Position numbers and translations under genes: made by a program
Notes under the pieces: model-generated
Database searches by the model: none
The model's input: only the letters and a program-made list of their open reading frames with translations
What the model was told of the DNA's origin: nothing
Source: Channa striata
Lineage: Eukaryota > Chordata > Actinopteri > Anabantiformes > Channidae
Length of the DNA: 64,000 nucleotides
Reading direction: 5' to 3'
Assembly: GCA_033026295.1 (NCBI GenBank)
Contig: CM065176.1
Location: 3,484,501-3,548,500 of the forward strand
Part shown: one piece after another, positions 1 through 11,078 of the stretch
How the letters are laid out: every line of letters begins with the position of its first letter
Position numbering within the stretch: position 1 is the first letter of the stretch

Positions 1-179
1 CTTTGTTGCCAGAGTATAACAATGTGTTACACTTCTAATGGGATTGAACTGGGTGTCTATTTAGTCATAGGCGTTATTATCTATACACACACATAACATG
101 TTTTCTAAACATTTCCTGCCAGAATTATGGATGCAAATTCATTGTGTGGACCAATTAACTACATCAAAGTTGTGAACCA

Positions 180-349
180 CACTTGTGAGACAGGAGGAGC
201 TACGTGGGAATCCTCCAGACTCGGAATCGCTTCTCAACCTTCCACAACCATGCTGTGACTGCACGAAAAACGGGGACCAGACTTGTGAGACAGGAGGAAC
301 TACGCAGGAATCTTCCAGTCTCTGCGGCGCTTCTCGACCTTCCACAAAA
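180..349. repeat. Imperfect tandem duplication, about 67-bp unit at 103-bp spacing
   Basis: Two copies of a unit beginning ACTTGTGAGACAGGAGGA start at about 180 and 283 and both end in CTTCCACAA; they differ by scattered substitutions. A unique spacer of about 36 bp separates them. Bases 1-179 hold nothing I recognise. The duplication creates short overlapping open frames on both strands that I do not regard as genes. Confidence 0.75.
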
Positions 350-439
350 ACAACAGATACGCAATTTCCTGTAGACTAACAGTACTGGCATTTTTTCCAT
401 GTTTATTTCCCTTATTCAACCGTAACATTGAGTGTTTGA

Positions 440-649
440 TACCTAGGAGAAAACCTCTGCGTTATTGCACCAGAGGTTCTTAAACTGTTAGAAGAGCAGC
501 TTTGTAATGCACGTTCACAACAAAGAGTTGTTGCACAGCAGATTTGTACAAAGCAAAGTCAAATAAAGCTGCATTTGAAAACTTTAACGACTGTGTATGA
601 GTTTCTACTCAACTCTGTCTGTCCTCTGACATCGGGGTACGTGTCCTGA
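440..649 (+). other. Possible 3'-terminal exon or open frame, unknown
   Basis: A frame of 69 codons without an ATG runs from 440 to a TGA at 647-649. It is preceded by a pyrimidine-rich tract and an AG at 444-445 that could act as a splice acceptor. The peptide is rich in Leu, Gln, Lys and Val and looks alpha-helical (LKLLEEQL near its start). I do not recognise a family. It could be a last exon of a gene lying to the left, a retroelement piece, or chance. Confidence 0.2.
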
Positions 650-670
650 AATGTTTAAAAGATATTACCA

Positions 671-1105
671 CACATTCGTGCCACCCCCCTCACTCTCGCT
701 CACTGTCACTCACTCTTGCTCACTCTCACTCAGTCTCGCTAATTCTCACTCAGTCTCGCTTACTCTCGCTCACTGTCACTCTTGGGGGGCTCGAGAGCCC
801 GTAAGCGAGAGGGAGGAGGGGGCCCGCAGGGCATTGACTTTTTGCATTTCACGCACCCCTTACCTCGTGCGCCCACTGGGGCGCTGTCCCCCCACCCCTT
901 CAGGGTCCCGCGCCTGCGTGTCTCCCCCTCTCTCTATCCCTCTCATCTCTCCTCCTCCCCTCATCGATCCCCCCCTCACCCCCGACCCCCCCCGCCCCGG
1001 GTGAACCATGCGCTTCAGACTCTCATTTTCTCTCTCTCTTTCTCTATCCCCCTCTCCCACTCTCTCTATCCCCTCCCTCTCGCTGTCTTTCTCTCTCTCT
1101 CTCTC
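671..1105. repeat. CT-rich low-complexity tract
   Basis: Runs of TCNC units (CACTCTCGCTCACTGTCACT-like) at 671-785 are followed by C-rich and (TC)n-rich sequence to about 1105. Long frames over this stretch on both strands arise from stop-poor composition and are not coding evidence. Confidence 0.85.
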
Positions 1106-1117
1106 CCTTCGGACGAA

Positions 1118-1285
1118 AGGTCCACGATCCTGGGGTCCACAAGGCCCCTAGGAGACAGCGCGTCTGGACGCGTGCAGTCCGAGCCTAGGAATCTCCTTTA
1201 TCCCGAGATCCACAAGGCCCCTAGGAAACGGGACGTCCAGACGCACGGAGTCCGGGCCCTGGGAAGGTCCGCGATCCTGATATTG
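1118..1285. repeat. Tandem duplication of about 73 bp
   Basis: The segment with TCCACAAGGCCCCTAGGA occurs at about 1136 and again at about 1209, each followed by a related GTCTGGACG / GTCCAGACG stretch and flanked by CGATCCTG at both outer ends. It is a diverged two-copy tandem repeat. Bases 1286-1435 contain no feature I recognise. Confidence 0.6.
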
Positions 1286-1435
1286 TTGATAAATGTTGAT
1301 AAACTCTTTTTGGATACTTTTAGCCTGACGCATTGCGCGTGACAAAGTTAGCAAAAAACGGAGCTAGCGAAATGGCAAGTTGAGTAACCGGAGTCACGGC
1401 TCCCCAACTTCTCTTTGACGCCACTGAAGATAAGT

Positions 1436-1926
1436 ATGAGCTTTGATCAACAAGATTTCTTGGGCTACTTAGACGTGTTAAAACCTACTGGTGCTGACGC
1501 TGAAGCATTAGCCCGAAGATGCACGGAAGAATGCAGACTGCTATGCTGAGCTAATAAGACTAATAGATGACAGACGCCTGTCGTTGATAAGACATGAAGC
1601 CTGTGATGATGGTAGAGGTGCTCTGAAGATACTAAAAGAACACTACTGTGGAAAAAGCTAGCCAAGGATAATAAACATGTACACGTCTCTGACCAAATTA
1701 AGAAGGGCAGAAATTGAGAGTGTCACAGACTACATCAAAAGGGCAGAGACCTTTATCACAGAGAATTGCTGGCAAGTCAATGAGTGACAGTCTAATCGTA
1801 GCCATGGTCCTAGGCGGACTACTGCATTCCTTCAAGCCGTTAACTGTTCATGTGACACAAAATGAGGACAAAGTCAGTTTTGCAGACTTCAAGAGAAGAC
1901 TACGAGTCTATGAAGAATCAGAATAA
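1436..1926 (+). pseudogene. Copia gag polyprotein remnant
   Basis: The ATG at 1436 opens a gag-like frame (MSFDQQDF...LDVLKPTG). After several frameshifts the same family pattern continues, ending with SVTDYIKRAE and DSLIVAMVLGGL, the helical core of Copia gag. The last uninterrupted piece is 1714-1926. Copia gag packages element RNA in virus-like particles. The frame is broken at about 1540-1700, so no functional product is expected. Start choice rests on the match to the usual gag N-terminus. Confidence 0.75.
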
Positions 1927-2019
1927 ATGAGAGTGACAGAGACAACACATAATGTTATGAAAACACTGCATGAAAAAGCCAACAACAAGTCACACAACAG
2001 GAAAAATGAAGACATAGAT

Positions 2020-2328
2020 GTAACCTGCTACAAATGTGGAGTATAAGACACAAGGCAAGAAAGTGTTCCAGAAAGGTGTGGTGCAATCATTGCAGAAGTA
2101 ACACACACGCAGAATCCATTTGCAAGAAAAAGGGAAAAAGAGATGGTTTCAGAAAGATTGCAGAGATCCAAGACACAAGCCAAGACCACCTCTTCAAAAG
2201 CCAAGCACATAAAGCAAGAAACACCAACAGCCACAGGAAAGTTAAAAGGCATCATGGTGGATGCAGGAGCAACATCCCATATCGTCAGTGACATCAGAAA
2301 GTTCACCAACTTCGACAGCTCATTCTAG
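2020..2328 (+). pseudogene. Copia gag zinc knuckle and aspartic protease remnant
   Basis: A CCHC knuckle (C-Y-K-C ... H-K-A-R-K-C) lies at about 2028-2070, and its reading frame contains a stop. It is followed at about 2250-2290 by an aspartic protease active-site motif VDAGATSH, the Copia form of the D-[ST]-G signature. The enzyme would cut the gag-pol polyprotein. The frame closes at 2328 with a TAG shortly after the catalytic motif, so the domain is truncated or shifted. Confidence 0.75.
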
Positions 2329-2400
2329 CCAGGGTCTCGTTCTGTAGAGTTAGCCGATGGGACAAGATGCAGTGGAATAGCAGAACAAAGAGGCACAGCG

Positions 2401-3371
2401 GTGATCTACCTTCTGGACGACGCTTGGAGACAACACAGAGCACAGCTACGAGACACACTCTACATACCCTCCTATCCACAGGACATCTTCTCAGTGGCAA
2501 GAGCAACGAATGGGGGAGCAACTATCACCTTCAAAAGGGATTACAATCACATGATTGCCAAAGATGGCAGCAGGTTTGACATTCAAGAAACAGGGAATCT
2601 GTATTACTTACCAACTGTAGAAGAGAATGTAGACCAATGTAATGCATGTCATGATATACAAACCTGGCATGAAATTCTAGGTCATTGTAACTATGGAGAT
2701 GTACAAAAACTAGAAGGTGTAGTAAGAGGGATGGAGATAAAGAGAAACACAAAGCCAGACGAGCTATGTGAAGTGTGCAATAAAGGGAAATTCAGTCATT
2801 CAAGGAACAGGGAACCAGATGTTAATGCAAAGAAACCCTTAGAGCAAGGCCACACTGATTTAGCTGGCCCCATGGCAACACCAAGCATAGATGGGTACAG
2901 ATATAGTCAATTGTTCACGGATGATTATTCAGAAACTATGTTGGTGTATTTCCTAAAATCCAAGAGTGATACAGTAAAGGCTACTGAAAATATTTTGGAA
3001 GATATAGCACCTTATGGGTGAAGTTAAATGCATCCGTTCAGATAACGAAACTGAGTTTACAAGTCATGAGTTTCAAACGTTGCTAAGAAAGAACAGGATA
3101 AGGCATGAAACATCTGCACCTTACTCACCACAACCAGAATGGTACAGCAGAGAGGAGTTGGAGAAGACTCCATGAGATGAGTAGATGCTTACTAATAGAA
3201 AGTGGACTACCAAATATGCTGTGGAACTATGCTGTGCAAACATCAGCTTATGTGAGAAACAGGTGGTATGATAGATCCACAAAGAAAATGGCTTATGAGT
3301 TGTTCACAGGCAATAAGCCAAGCCTATCCAAGATGCAAAAATTTGGATCTACATGTTTCGCTTACAGGTAA
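2401..3371 (+). pseudogene. Copia integrase remnant (zinc-binding and DDE core)
   Basis: The pre-integrase zinc-binding segment (W-H-x3-G-H ... C-x2-C) is at 2665-2790. The catalytic core follows: first Asp in HTDLAGP near 2855, second Asp in RSDNETEF near 3030-3055, Glu in NGTAERSW near 3135-3155. All three acidic residues can be seen, but they fall in two frames split by a stop at 3019-3021. A C-terminal piece with GIFIGYD continues to about 3500. Integrase would insert the cDNA into the chromosome. Neighbouring modules confirm the Copia assignment. Confidence 0.8.
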
Positions 3372-3719
3372 AACCTTGGGAAATTAGATCCTAGATGTGA
3401 TCAAGGCATTTTCATTGGCTATGATAAAAACAGCCCATCTTACCTGGTGTACTACCCAGACACAGAAAACATTCTGAAGCAGAGGTTAGTGAAGTTTACA
3501 GCTAAAAAAACCAGTGAGAGAGAAACACAAACTTCTGAGCCACACATTGAGTATGAGAATGTTAATCCTATTGTTCAACACCAGAAAGATGATGAAATGG
3601 AAGCAAGTGATAGAAATGATGTGAGGTTTTACCTGAACAAACTGAATCCGAGTGTCAGGATCATAGCTGCAGACAATACAAATGTACTGGCAAACGTAAA
3701 GAAAAAACACACACTGAAA

Positions 3720-3962
3720 GTTAAAAATGAAAGACCAGGGAAAACATTTCTTAGGAATAGATTTTGAACAGACAGACTGAAGTGTAAAGATGTCACAAGA
3801 AAAATATGTCATAAAAATATTGCACAGGTTTAACATGCAAAACTTTTAGTCTAGAGAAACCCCATGTGAAGTCAAACTAGACTTCACAGAAAATGCAATG
3901 AAAATGGAAGACCCAAGAATGTACAGGGAGGCAGTAGGAAGTTGAATCTACTTGTCAACCTG
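3720..3962 (+). pseudogene. Copia RT/RNase H junction remnant
   Basis: After the integrase tail the sequence passes straight to the FLGIDFE-like motif that lies after the RT palm, then a KYVIKILHRFNM-like stretch and TPCE, typical of the region between RT and RNase H. The palm with its catalytic Y-x-D-D box is absent, so a large internal deletion removed the polymerase core. In-frame stops are present in this remnant. Confidence 0.65.
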
Positions 3963-4263
3963 CACCAGATGGCTAAATCTCTTGCTTTGGATGAATTGGT
4001 GGTGCCCTTTTTGAATATCCCTCCGAAGGCCATCTGCCTTGACCAGTTGGGGTGAGTGGAAAGTTGAGAGAGAAAAGAACAGATAAACAAAAGCAACAAT
4101 AAAACATTGGGCAGGTTAGTGGGACAAATACCTGCGCACTGGAGGACACACAGCACCAAATCCGGGGACGCCTGAAGACAGGGACAGAGAGAGGGAGACA
4201 GAGAGGGAGAAAGACGACTAAGAGACAAAGAGGATACAGAGTTAATGTCATACAGTGGTTACA

Positions 4264-5664
4264 TTATGGATGCGGGGTGAGAGTAGAGAATGAAAAGAAA
4301 AGGAAAGTGGCACAGTGCAGAGTCCCCCAGCAGTCTAAGCCTATAGCAGAATGACTATAACCAACTATAAGCTTTATTGAAGAGGAAGGTTTTGAGCCTC
4401 GTCTTAAAAGTAGAGAGGGTATCTGCTTCCCGAATCTGGACTGGGAGCTGGTTCCACAGGAGAGGAGCTTGATAGCAAAGGCTCGGCCTCCCATTCTATT
4501 TTTGGAAATTCTGGGAATAATAAGTAGGCCTGCATTTTGGGACCAAAGTGGTCTATTGGGATGATATGGTACTAGGAGATCTTTTAGGTATGATGGAGCT
4601 TGACCGTTTAAAGCTTTATAGGTAAGAAGAAGGGTTTTAAATTCTATTCTACATTTAATGGGAAGCCAATGGAGAGAAGCTAATGAAGGTGAAATATGAT
4701 CTCTCTTACCAATCCCAGTCAGTAATCTTGCTGCAGCATTTTGGAATAATTGAAGGATTTTTAGAGAGTTACTGGGGCAGCCTGGAAGTAGAGAATTACA
4801 GTAGTCCAATCTAGAAGTAACAAATGCATGAACCAGTTTTTCAGCATCGCTTTGAGACAGGATGCTCCTAATTTTGGCAATGTTCCGTAGATGGAAGAAG
4901 GCTGTTCTAGAGATTTGTTTTATGTGTGAGCTAAATGACAAATCCTTGTCAAAAATGACTCAGAGATTCCTTGCAGTACTACTAGGGGCCAGAGTTATGT
5001 CATCTAAAGTAGCAATATGGTTAGAAAACATGTTTCTTGGACTTTTAGGCCCAAAAACAATAACTTCAGTTTTATCTGAGTTTAGAAAAATTAAATTATA
5101 CGTCATCCAGTCCTTTATGTCTTTTAGACATGCTTGTAGTTTGATTGTGTGGAAGATTCATCAATAACATGAACAAATTGGAATGTACCTGATAGATAAG
5201 ATTTAAAACCAATTTAGTGCACTTCCTTTAATTCCAATTACATGTTCTAGTCTCTGTAATAATATTCTGTGATCAATGGTGTCAAATGCAGCACTAAGAT
5301 CTAGCAGAACTAGTATAGAGACAAGTCCATTATCTGAAGCCAGAAGAAGATCGTTGGTGACTTTAATCAGTGCAGTTTCTGTGCTATGATGAACTCTAAA
5401 TCCTGACTGAAATTCTTCAAACAAGTCATTTCTGCGCATGTGGTCACATAATTGCTTTGGAACTACTTTTTCAAGTATTTTAGAAGTAAACGAGAGATTG
5501 GATATTGGTCTGTAATTGGCTAAGACACCTGGATCCAGAAAAGGTTTTTTTAAGTAGAGGTTTGATTAAAGCTACCTTATAGGCCTTTGGTACATATCCT
5601 TTTTTTGCTACATATCCTTTTTGTAAAGATAGATTAATGATATCCAATACGAATGTGTCTAATA
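4264..5664 (-). pseudogene. L2 reverse transcriptase remnant (copy A, 3' half)
   Basis: The piece at 5439-5203 carries the RT finger/palm text FQSGFRVHHSTETA and DLSAAFDTIDH (first catalytic Asp). The piece at 4941-4264 carries the thumb and C-terminal part (SRLDYCNSLL, LHWLPI). Compared with copy B, sequence between them coding for the IPQGSVLGP loop and the YADD box is deleted near 5149. The enzyme would have performed target-primed reverse transcription of L2 RNA in the nucleus. Confidence 0.85.
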
Positions 5665-8600
5665 AATCTAGCCACAGGGGTTGCAAGCCAGTAACTTCTG
5701 TGCCGGTCCCAAGCCCGGATAAATAGAGAGGGTTGCGTCAGGAAGGGCATCCGGCGTAAAATTTTGCCAAGTACAACCATGCGAGTCATCCATACCACTT
5801 TCATACCGGATCGGTCGAGGCCCGGGTCAACAACGACCGCCACCGGTGCTGTTAACCTACAGGGTGCCGGTGGAAATTGGACTACTGTTGGTCGAAGAAG
5901 GAGAGGAGGCAGAAGGGTTCGTGGTCAGAGAGAGAAGGGGAAAGGCAGGAGCTTAGATTTGAGAGTAGGGACTCTTAACGTTGGCACAATGACAGGGAAA
6001 GGTAGAGAGCTGGCAGACATGATAGAGAGAAGGAAGGTAGATGTACTGTGTGTGCAAGAGACGAGGTGGAAAGGCAGCAAAGCACGTAGTATTGGAGGAG
6101 GATACAAACTGTTCTACCATGGTGTGGATAGGAAGAGAAAAGGAGTAGGAGTGGTCCTGAAGGGGGAGTTTGTGAACAATGTTCTAGAAGTGAAAAGAGT
6201 CTCAGACAGGGTGATGAGCCTAAAGCTAGAAATCGAAGGCGTGATGGTGAACATAGTCAGTGGGTATGCTCCACAAGTTGGCTGTGAGTTAGAAGAGAAA
6301 GAGAGATTTTGGAGTGAGTTTGATGAGGTTGTAGAGAGTTTCCCCAGAGGAGAGAGAGTAGTTGTTGCAGCAGACTTCAATGGGCATGTTGGTGAGGGGA
6401 ACAGAGGTGATGAGGAGGTGATGGGCAGGTTTGGTGTAAAGGACAGGAATCCAGAAGGACAGATGGTAGTGGACTTTGCTAAGAGGATGGAAATGGCTGT
6501 AGTTAACACTTACTTCCAGAAGAGAGAGGAACATAGAGTGACATACAAGAGTGGAGGTAGGAGCACACAGGTGGACTACATCCTATGTAGACGAGGTCAT
6601 TTGAGAGAGGTTAGTGACTGTAAAGTGATGGTAGGAGAGAGTGTAGCCAGACAGCACCGCATGGTGGTGTGTAAGATGACTCTGGTGGTCAGGAAGAAGA
6701 AGAGAGGAAAGTCAAAAAAGAAGACCAAGTGGTGGAAGCTAAAGAATGAAGAAACTTGTAAGGTATTCAGGCAGAAGTTGAGACAGGCTTTGGGTGGTCA
6801 GGAAGAGCTTCCAGATGACTGGGAAACTACAGCAGAGGTAATTAGAGAAACGGGTAGGAAGGTGCTTGGTGTGTCATCTGGTAAGAGGAAAGATTATAAA
6901 GACACTTGGTGGTGGAATGAGGAAGTACAGGACTGCATCCAGAGGAAGAGGTTAGCTAAAAGGAAGTGGGATGTAGAAAGGACTGAGGAAAGTAGACAGG
7001 AGTACAAGGAAGTGCAGCGCAGAGTGAAGAGGGAGGTGGCAAAGGCCAAACAGAAAGCTTACGATGAGCTGTATGACAGGTTAGACATGAAGGAAGGAGA
7101 GAAGGACTTGTATAGGATAGCCAGACAGAGAGATAGAGATGGGAAAGATGTGCAACAGATAAGGGTGATTAAAGACAGAGATGGAAAGGTGCTAACAAGC
7201 CAGGAGAGTGTGCAGAGAAGATGGAAGGAGTATTTTTAGGAGCTGATGACTGTGGGAAATGACAGGGAAAGAAGGGAGGAAGATGTGGATGTTGTGGAGC
7301 AGGAAATAGGAGAGATTAGAAAGGATGAGGTGACGAAGGCTCTGAAAAGGATGAAGAGCGGAAAGGCTGTTGGTCCTGATGACGTACCTGTGGAGGTGTG
7401 GAAGTGTCTAGGAGAGACAGCCGTGAAGTTTCTGACAGGTCTGTTTAACAGGATTTTAGAGAGTGAGAAGATGCCTGAGGAATGGAGGAGAAGAGTTCTG
7501 GTGCCGATCTTTAAGAACAAGGGTGACACGCAGGACTGTAGCAACTACAGAGGGATAAAGCTGATGAGCCACACAATGAAGCTGTGGGAAAGAGTAGTGG
7601 AGGCCAGGCTTAGGAAGGAGGTGGAGATTTGTGAGCAACAATATGGTTTCATGCCCCGTAAGAGCACCACTGATGCCATTTTCGCTTTGAGGTTGTTGAT
7701 GGAAAAGTACAGAGATGGTCAGTGGGAGCTGCATTGTGTCTTTGTGGATTTAGAGAAGGCGTATGACAGGGTGCCGAGGGAGGAGCTATGGTACTGTATG
7801 AGGTTGTCGGGAGTGGCAGAGAAGTACGTCAGAGTAGTTCAGGACATGTATGAGAGAAGCATGACGGTGGTGAGATGTGTCGTAGGTCAGACAGAGGAGT
7901 TCAAGGTGGAGGTGGGACTACACCAAGGATCGGCTTTGAGTCCCTTCTTGTTTGCTATGCTGATGGACAGGTTGACAGATGAGGTCAGACAGGAATCTCC
8001 CTGGACAATGATGTTTGCAGATGACATTGTGATTTGCAGTGAGAGTAGAGAGCAGGTGGAGGAACAGCTGGAGAGGTGGAGGTTTGCTCTGGAAAGAAGA
8101 GGTATGAAAGTCAGTCGTAGTAAGACAGAATACATGTGTGTAAACGAGAGGGATCCAGGTAGAAGTGTGAGGTTACAGGGGGCTGAGGTGAAGAAGGTGC
8201 AGGAGTTTAAGTACTTGGGGTCATCAGTTCAGTGTGATGGAGAGTGTGGAAAAGAGGTGAAGAGGCGAGTGCAGGCAGGTTGGAATGGGTGGAGGAAAGT
8301 GTCAGGAGTGTTGTGTGACAGAAGAGTGTCAGCAAGACTCAAAGGAAAGGTGTACAGGACAGTGGTGAGACCAGCTCTGCTCTATGGGTTAGAGACAGTA
8401 GCAGTGAGAAAGAGACAAGAGGCAGAGATGGAAGCAGCAGAGATGAAGATGTTGAGGTTCTCCTTAGGAGTGACAAGGTTGGACAGAATTAGGAACGAGT
8501 TAATCAGAGGAACAGTGCACGTTGCCTGTGTTAGCAACAAAGTCAGAGAGGCCAGATTGAGATGGTTTGGACATGTGCAGAGGAGGGATAGTGATTATAT

Positions 8601-8796
8601 TGGTAGAAGGATGTTGGAGATGGAGCTGCCAGGCAAGAGGGCGAGAGGACGACCGAGGAGGAGATATATGGATGTCCTAACAGAGGACATGAGGTTAGCT
8701 GGTGTCAGAGTGGAAGATGCCCAGGATAGAGTAAAGTGGAAAAGGATGATTCGCTGTGGCGACCCCTAATGGGAAAAGCCGAAAGAGTAGTAGTAG
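5665..8796 (+). mobile_element. RTE-clade LINE, copy 1, near full length
   Basis: The 5' leader starts AATCTAGCCACAG, as in copy 2 at 39398. One long endonuclease-RT frame follows, and the 3' end is CCGAAAGAG followed by a short (TAG)n tail, as expected of RTE elements. It sits inside L2 copy A in opposite orientation. No convincing target duplication is present; instead 144 bp of the L2 target is missing. It is the best preserved autonomous element in the window, with a single in-frame stop. Confidence 0.9.
5779..8769 (+). pseudogene. RTE ORF2: APE endonuclease and reverse transcriptase, one stop codon
   Basis: The first ATG is at 5779 (upstream TTG at 5764 is in frame but is not a eukaryotic start). 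The endonuclease domain carries VGTLNVGTMTG, CVQETRWKG, ADFNGHVG and VDYILC. The RT follows with GPDDVP, VLVPIFKNKGD, FVDLEKAYDRVP, LHQGSALSP, the catalytic FADD box at 8014-8025, FKYLGS and the C-terminal RWFGHVQRR. The frame is continuous through about 1,000 codons except for TAG at 7237-7239, where copy 2 reads GAG. The stop lies between endonuclease and RT. Such frames are often mislabelled craniofacial development protein 2. Function: target-primed retrotransposition in the nucleus. Confidence 0.9.
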
Positions 8797-9385
8797 ATAA
8801 TTCTGTTGTATTTGTGGGGAGGGTCTGGTGAATTTTGTTTCTAATAGCTATGATTTTGTTTGTGAAGAATGTCATGAAGTCATTGCTTCATAGCATTGAG
8901 GGAATACTAGTCTCAACTGAACTATGGCTCTTAGTCAGCCTGGTTACAGTGCTGAAAAGAAACCAGGAGTTGTACTTGTTTTCCTCTATTAGTGATGAAT
9001 AATATGCTGTTCTGGCTTTACGGACTGCTAATTTTTATAAGTATGAATTCTTTTTCCATGCTAAGCGTGATTCTTGTGAATGAGTGGAACGCCACTTCCT
9101 TTCTAGTTTTCGTGACGCCTGCTTTAAATTGCGTGTTTGCGAGCTATACCATGGACATCGCTTGTTCAGATTTACTGCCTTCTTATTTAGAGGGGCAACA
9201 GTATCAAGTATTGAACGTAAAGATGCTGCATAATTATTAGTCAGGTAATCAACTTGTAAAGGAGTACAGTTAATGAGGCTACTCTCAGTTATATCGGTAC
9301 ATGTTGAAGTAAATGATGAAGGGATCATTTCCTTAAATTTTTCACAGTGTTTTCAGATAAACACCTACTGAAGCAGAACCTTTTT

Positions 9386-9880
9386 CTAGCTACTGTATAG
9401 TCCAGAGAGAACAGAATTATGAGGGAATAATGTTAGTTTATCAATTTCAATGCCGTATGTACGGACAAGGTCTAGGGTGTGACTAAAACAATGAGTGGGT
9501 TCTTTTACATTTTGAGAGAAACCAATTGAATCTAATAATGAAGTAAATGCCATGTTGAGGGAGTTAATGTCAGCATCTACATGAATGTTAAAATCGCCCA
9601 CTATGATGACTTTATCTGCACTAAGCACTAAGTCGGCTAGAAAATCTGAGAATTCAGTCAAGAATTCAGAATAAGGGGCTGGAGGATGGTACACAATAAC
9701 AAATAGAAGTGGATTTTGAGTTTTCCAAATTGGGTGTGAAAGGCTCAGAGTAAAACTCTCAAATGAGTTACAACTATGTTTAGGTCTAGGGTTTATTGTA
9801 AGCTTGAGTGATAGATTGCTATTACTCCTCCACCTCGGCCTCAGCTTCTAGGAACATGATAGTTAATATGACTTGGAGAG
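9386..9880 (-). pseudogene. L2 AP endonuclease domain remnant (copy A)
   Basis: The frame 9694-9386 includes VIIVGDFNIHVD, the APE-type endonuclease motif with the catalytic Asp-Asn pair, and THCFSHTLDLV further on. Upstream sequence to 9880 matches the RGGGVAAIYH-type segment of copy B out of frame. This domain nicks target DNA for L2 insertion. Frameshifts isolate it from both the N-terminal part and the RT. Confidence 0.8.
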
Positions 9881-10081
9881 GTCGACTCATTTAAACTCAC
9901 ATATTCTTCCTTCTGCAACCAAGTTTCAGTGAGACAAAATAAATCGAATAGATGATCGCTTATCAAGTCATTTACAAACAAAAACGTTTCCAATTGTCTA
10001 TGTAGCCTACATCATTTGTCGGACACCACCTAGACAGCCAACGGTTAAGTGACGACATGCGGCAATACATGTCGTCACTGT

Positions 10082-10748
10082 TTAGATTTGGCAGAGTTCC
10101 AGAGAAAACGACGTGTCTGACATTGTCCTTGCAAAGTTACACACCAATTCATTATTAGTTTTAGTGACCTCCGATTTGCGTAATCGGGCGTCATTTGTTC
10201 CTGCTTGAAAAATGATCTTCCTATATCTACGTTTATCCTTAGACAGGAGTTTCAAATAGGATTCGATGTTGCCCGCTCTGGCCCCAGGGTAACATTTGAC
10301 TATGGCCGCTGGCGTCTCTAACTTCACGTTTCTGACTATGGAGTCGCCAATTACCAGAGTTCGTTCTTCAGCGGGTGTGTCGCTGAGTGGGGCAAATCGA
10401 TTGGAAACGTAAAACGGCTGATGGTGAACCTCGGGCATCTTTTTAGCATTAGATCGCTTACGAACCGTCACCCAGCCGGCCTTGCTTCCCGGCTGCTCGG
10501 TTACTGCTGGGGAACAGCTAACAGGGGCTGTGCTAGGTTGGTTCGCACCAGCTACCGGGGCTTGACTAGCTGGATTGTTTGTAAAGGTGTTCGAGCCGAG
10601 CTTCCAATTCAGAGAGCCAAGCCTCCAAAGCTGCAATAACCTTACACTTATTACAAGTACTGTTATTACTAAAGGAGGCCGAGGAAAAACTAAACATTTG
10701 ACACAGTGAACAAGTCAGAGGAGAGAGAGAAGGAGACGGGGAAGCCAT
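10082..10748 (-). pseudogene. L2 ORF1: zinc-finger-like N-terminus and SGNH esterase domain
   Basis: The start ATG is at 10748-10746. The N-terminus has paired CxxC motifs (C-S-L-C, C-N-K-C) and a Leu/Glu coiled-coil stretch. After a frameshift near 10600 the frame 10636-10082 contains VIGDSIVRN (block I, Ser in GDS) and AGTNDARLR (block III), the SGNH/GDSL esterase signature known from ORF1 of CR1/L2 elements. It probably acts as an RNA- or membrane-associated ORF1p; the exact role is unresolved. The C-terminal Asp-His block is not in frame here. Confidence 0.8.
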
Positions 10749-11078
10749 TTCTAGGTGCTAGACTAACGAAGCTAGATCAATTAAGTTTAGTTAGCGTTAG
10801 CTAGTTTGTTTAATTATTTCAGGAGAGCAGGTGTTTGCGTAGACAAGTCTAATGTCCCTAGTGATAGTTTATATACAGAGAAATCACTAATTTAGAAAAC
10901 AACAGCTACGATTAACCAGTGAACAATCCTTCGGCAGAGACCCGAAACAGTGTGAAGAAACAGGAAGTGACACAATACGCTTACCGCAGGAGGAGTCAGC
11001 CAGCCAACAGATGGCACAAGATATGTAAAGGTTAAATTTAATGAAACGGTTCAGTCACTTCCATATTCCACAAAGTTT

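Larger units (their letters stand above)
1436..3962 (+). mobile_element. Ty1/Copia LTR retrotransposon remnant, no LTRs seen
   Basis: Modules occur in Copia order: gag, CCHC knuckle, protease, integrase, then a stub of reverse transcriptase/RNase H. Integrase before RT is diagnostic of Ty1/Copia rather than Gypsy. No flanking LTR pair was found. Most of the RT is missing: the frame passes from the integrase tail into the stretch that normally sits near the end of the RT (FLGIDFE-like, 3750-3775). The element stops near 3962, close to an L2 LINE on the opposite strand; the junction lies somewhere in 3963-4030. Multiple stops and frameshifts make it dead. Confidence 0.85.
4030..10998 (-). mobile_element. 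L2-clade LINE, copy A, split by an RTE insertion
   Basis: Reading on the minus strand: 5' end near 10998, ORF1 at 10748-10082, endonuclease at about 9880-9386, then RT from about 8950 across the RTE insertion (5665-8796) to 4264, and a truncated 3' UTR ending near 4030. It matches copy B at 42762-47535 over its length. About 144 bp of L2 is missing exactly at the RTE insertion (the equivalent of 45400-45543 in copy B). A second deletion at about 5149 removes the GIPQGS and YADD motifs of the RT. It is dead as a polymerase gene. Confidence 0.9.

Noticed and set aside
651..1354. Several open frames of 60-190 codons on both strands
   Set aside because: They lie over CT/C-rich low-complexity sequence where stops are rare; the peptides are Ser/Leu/Pro runs without domain structure.
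6114..8135. Minus-strand frames opposite the RTE ORF
   Set aside because: Low-complexity Ser/Pro/Leu translations of the antisense of a purine-rich ORF; no motifs.
5764..8769. Annotation as host gene craniofacial development protein 2 (CFDP2)-like
   Set aside because: The frame is an RTE-type endonuclease plus RT within a repeat that recurs at 39398-42184; such names come from retroelement-derived database entries.
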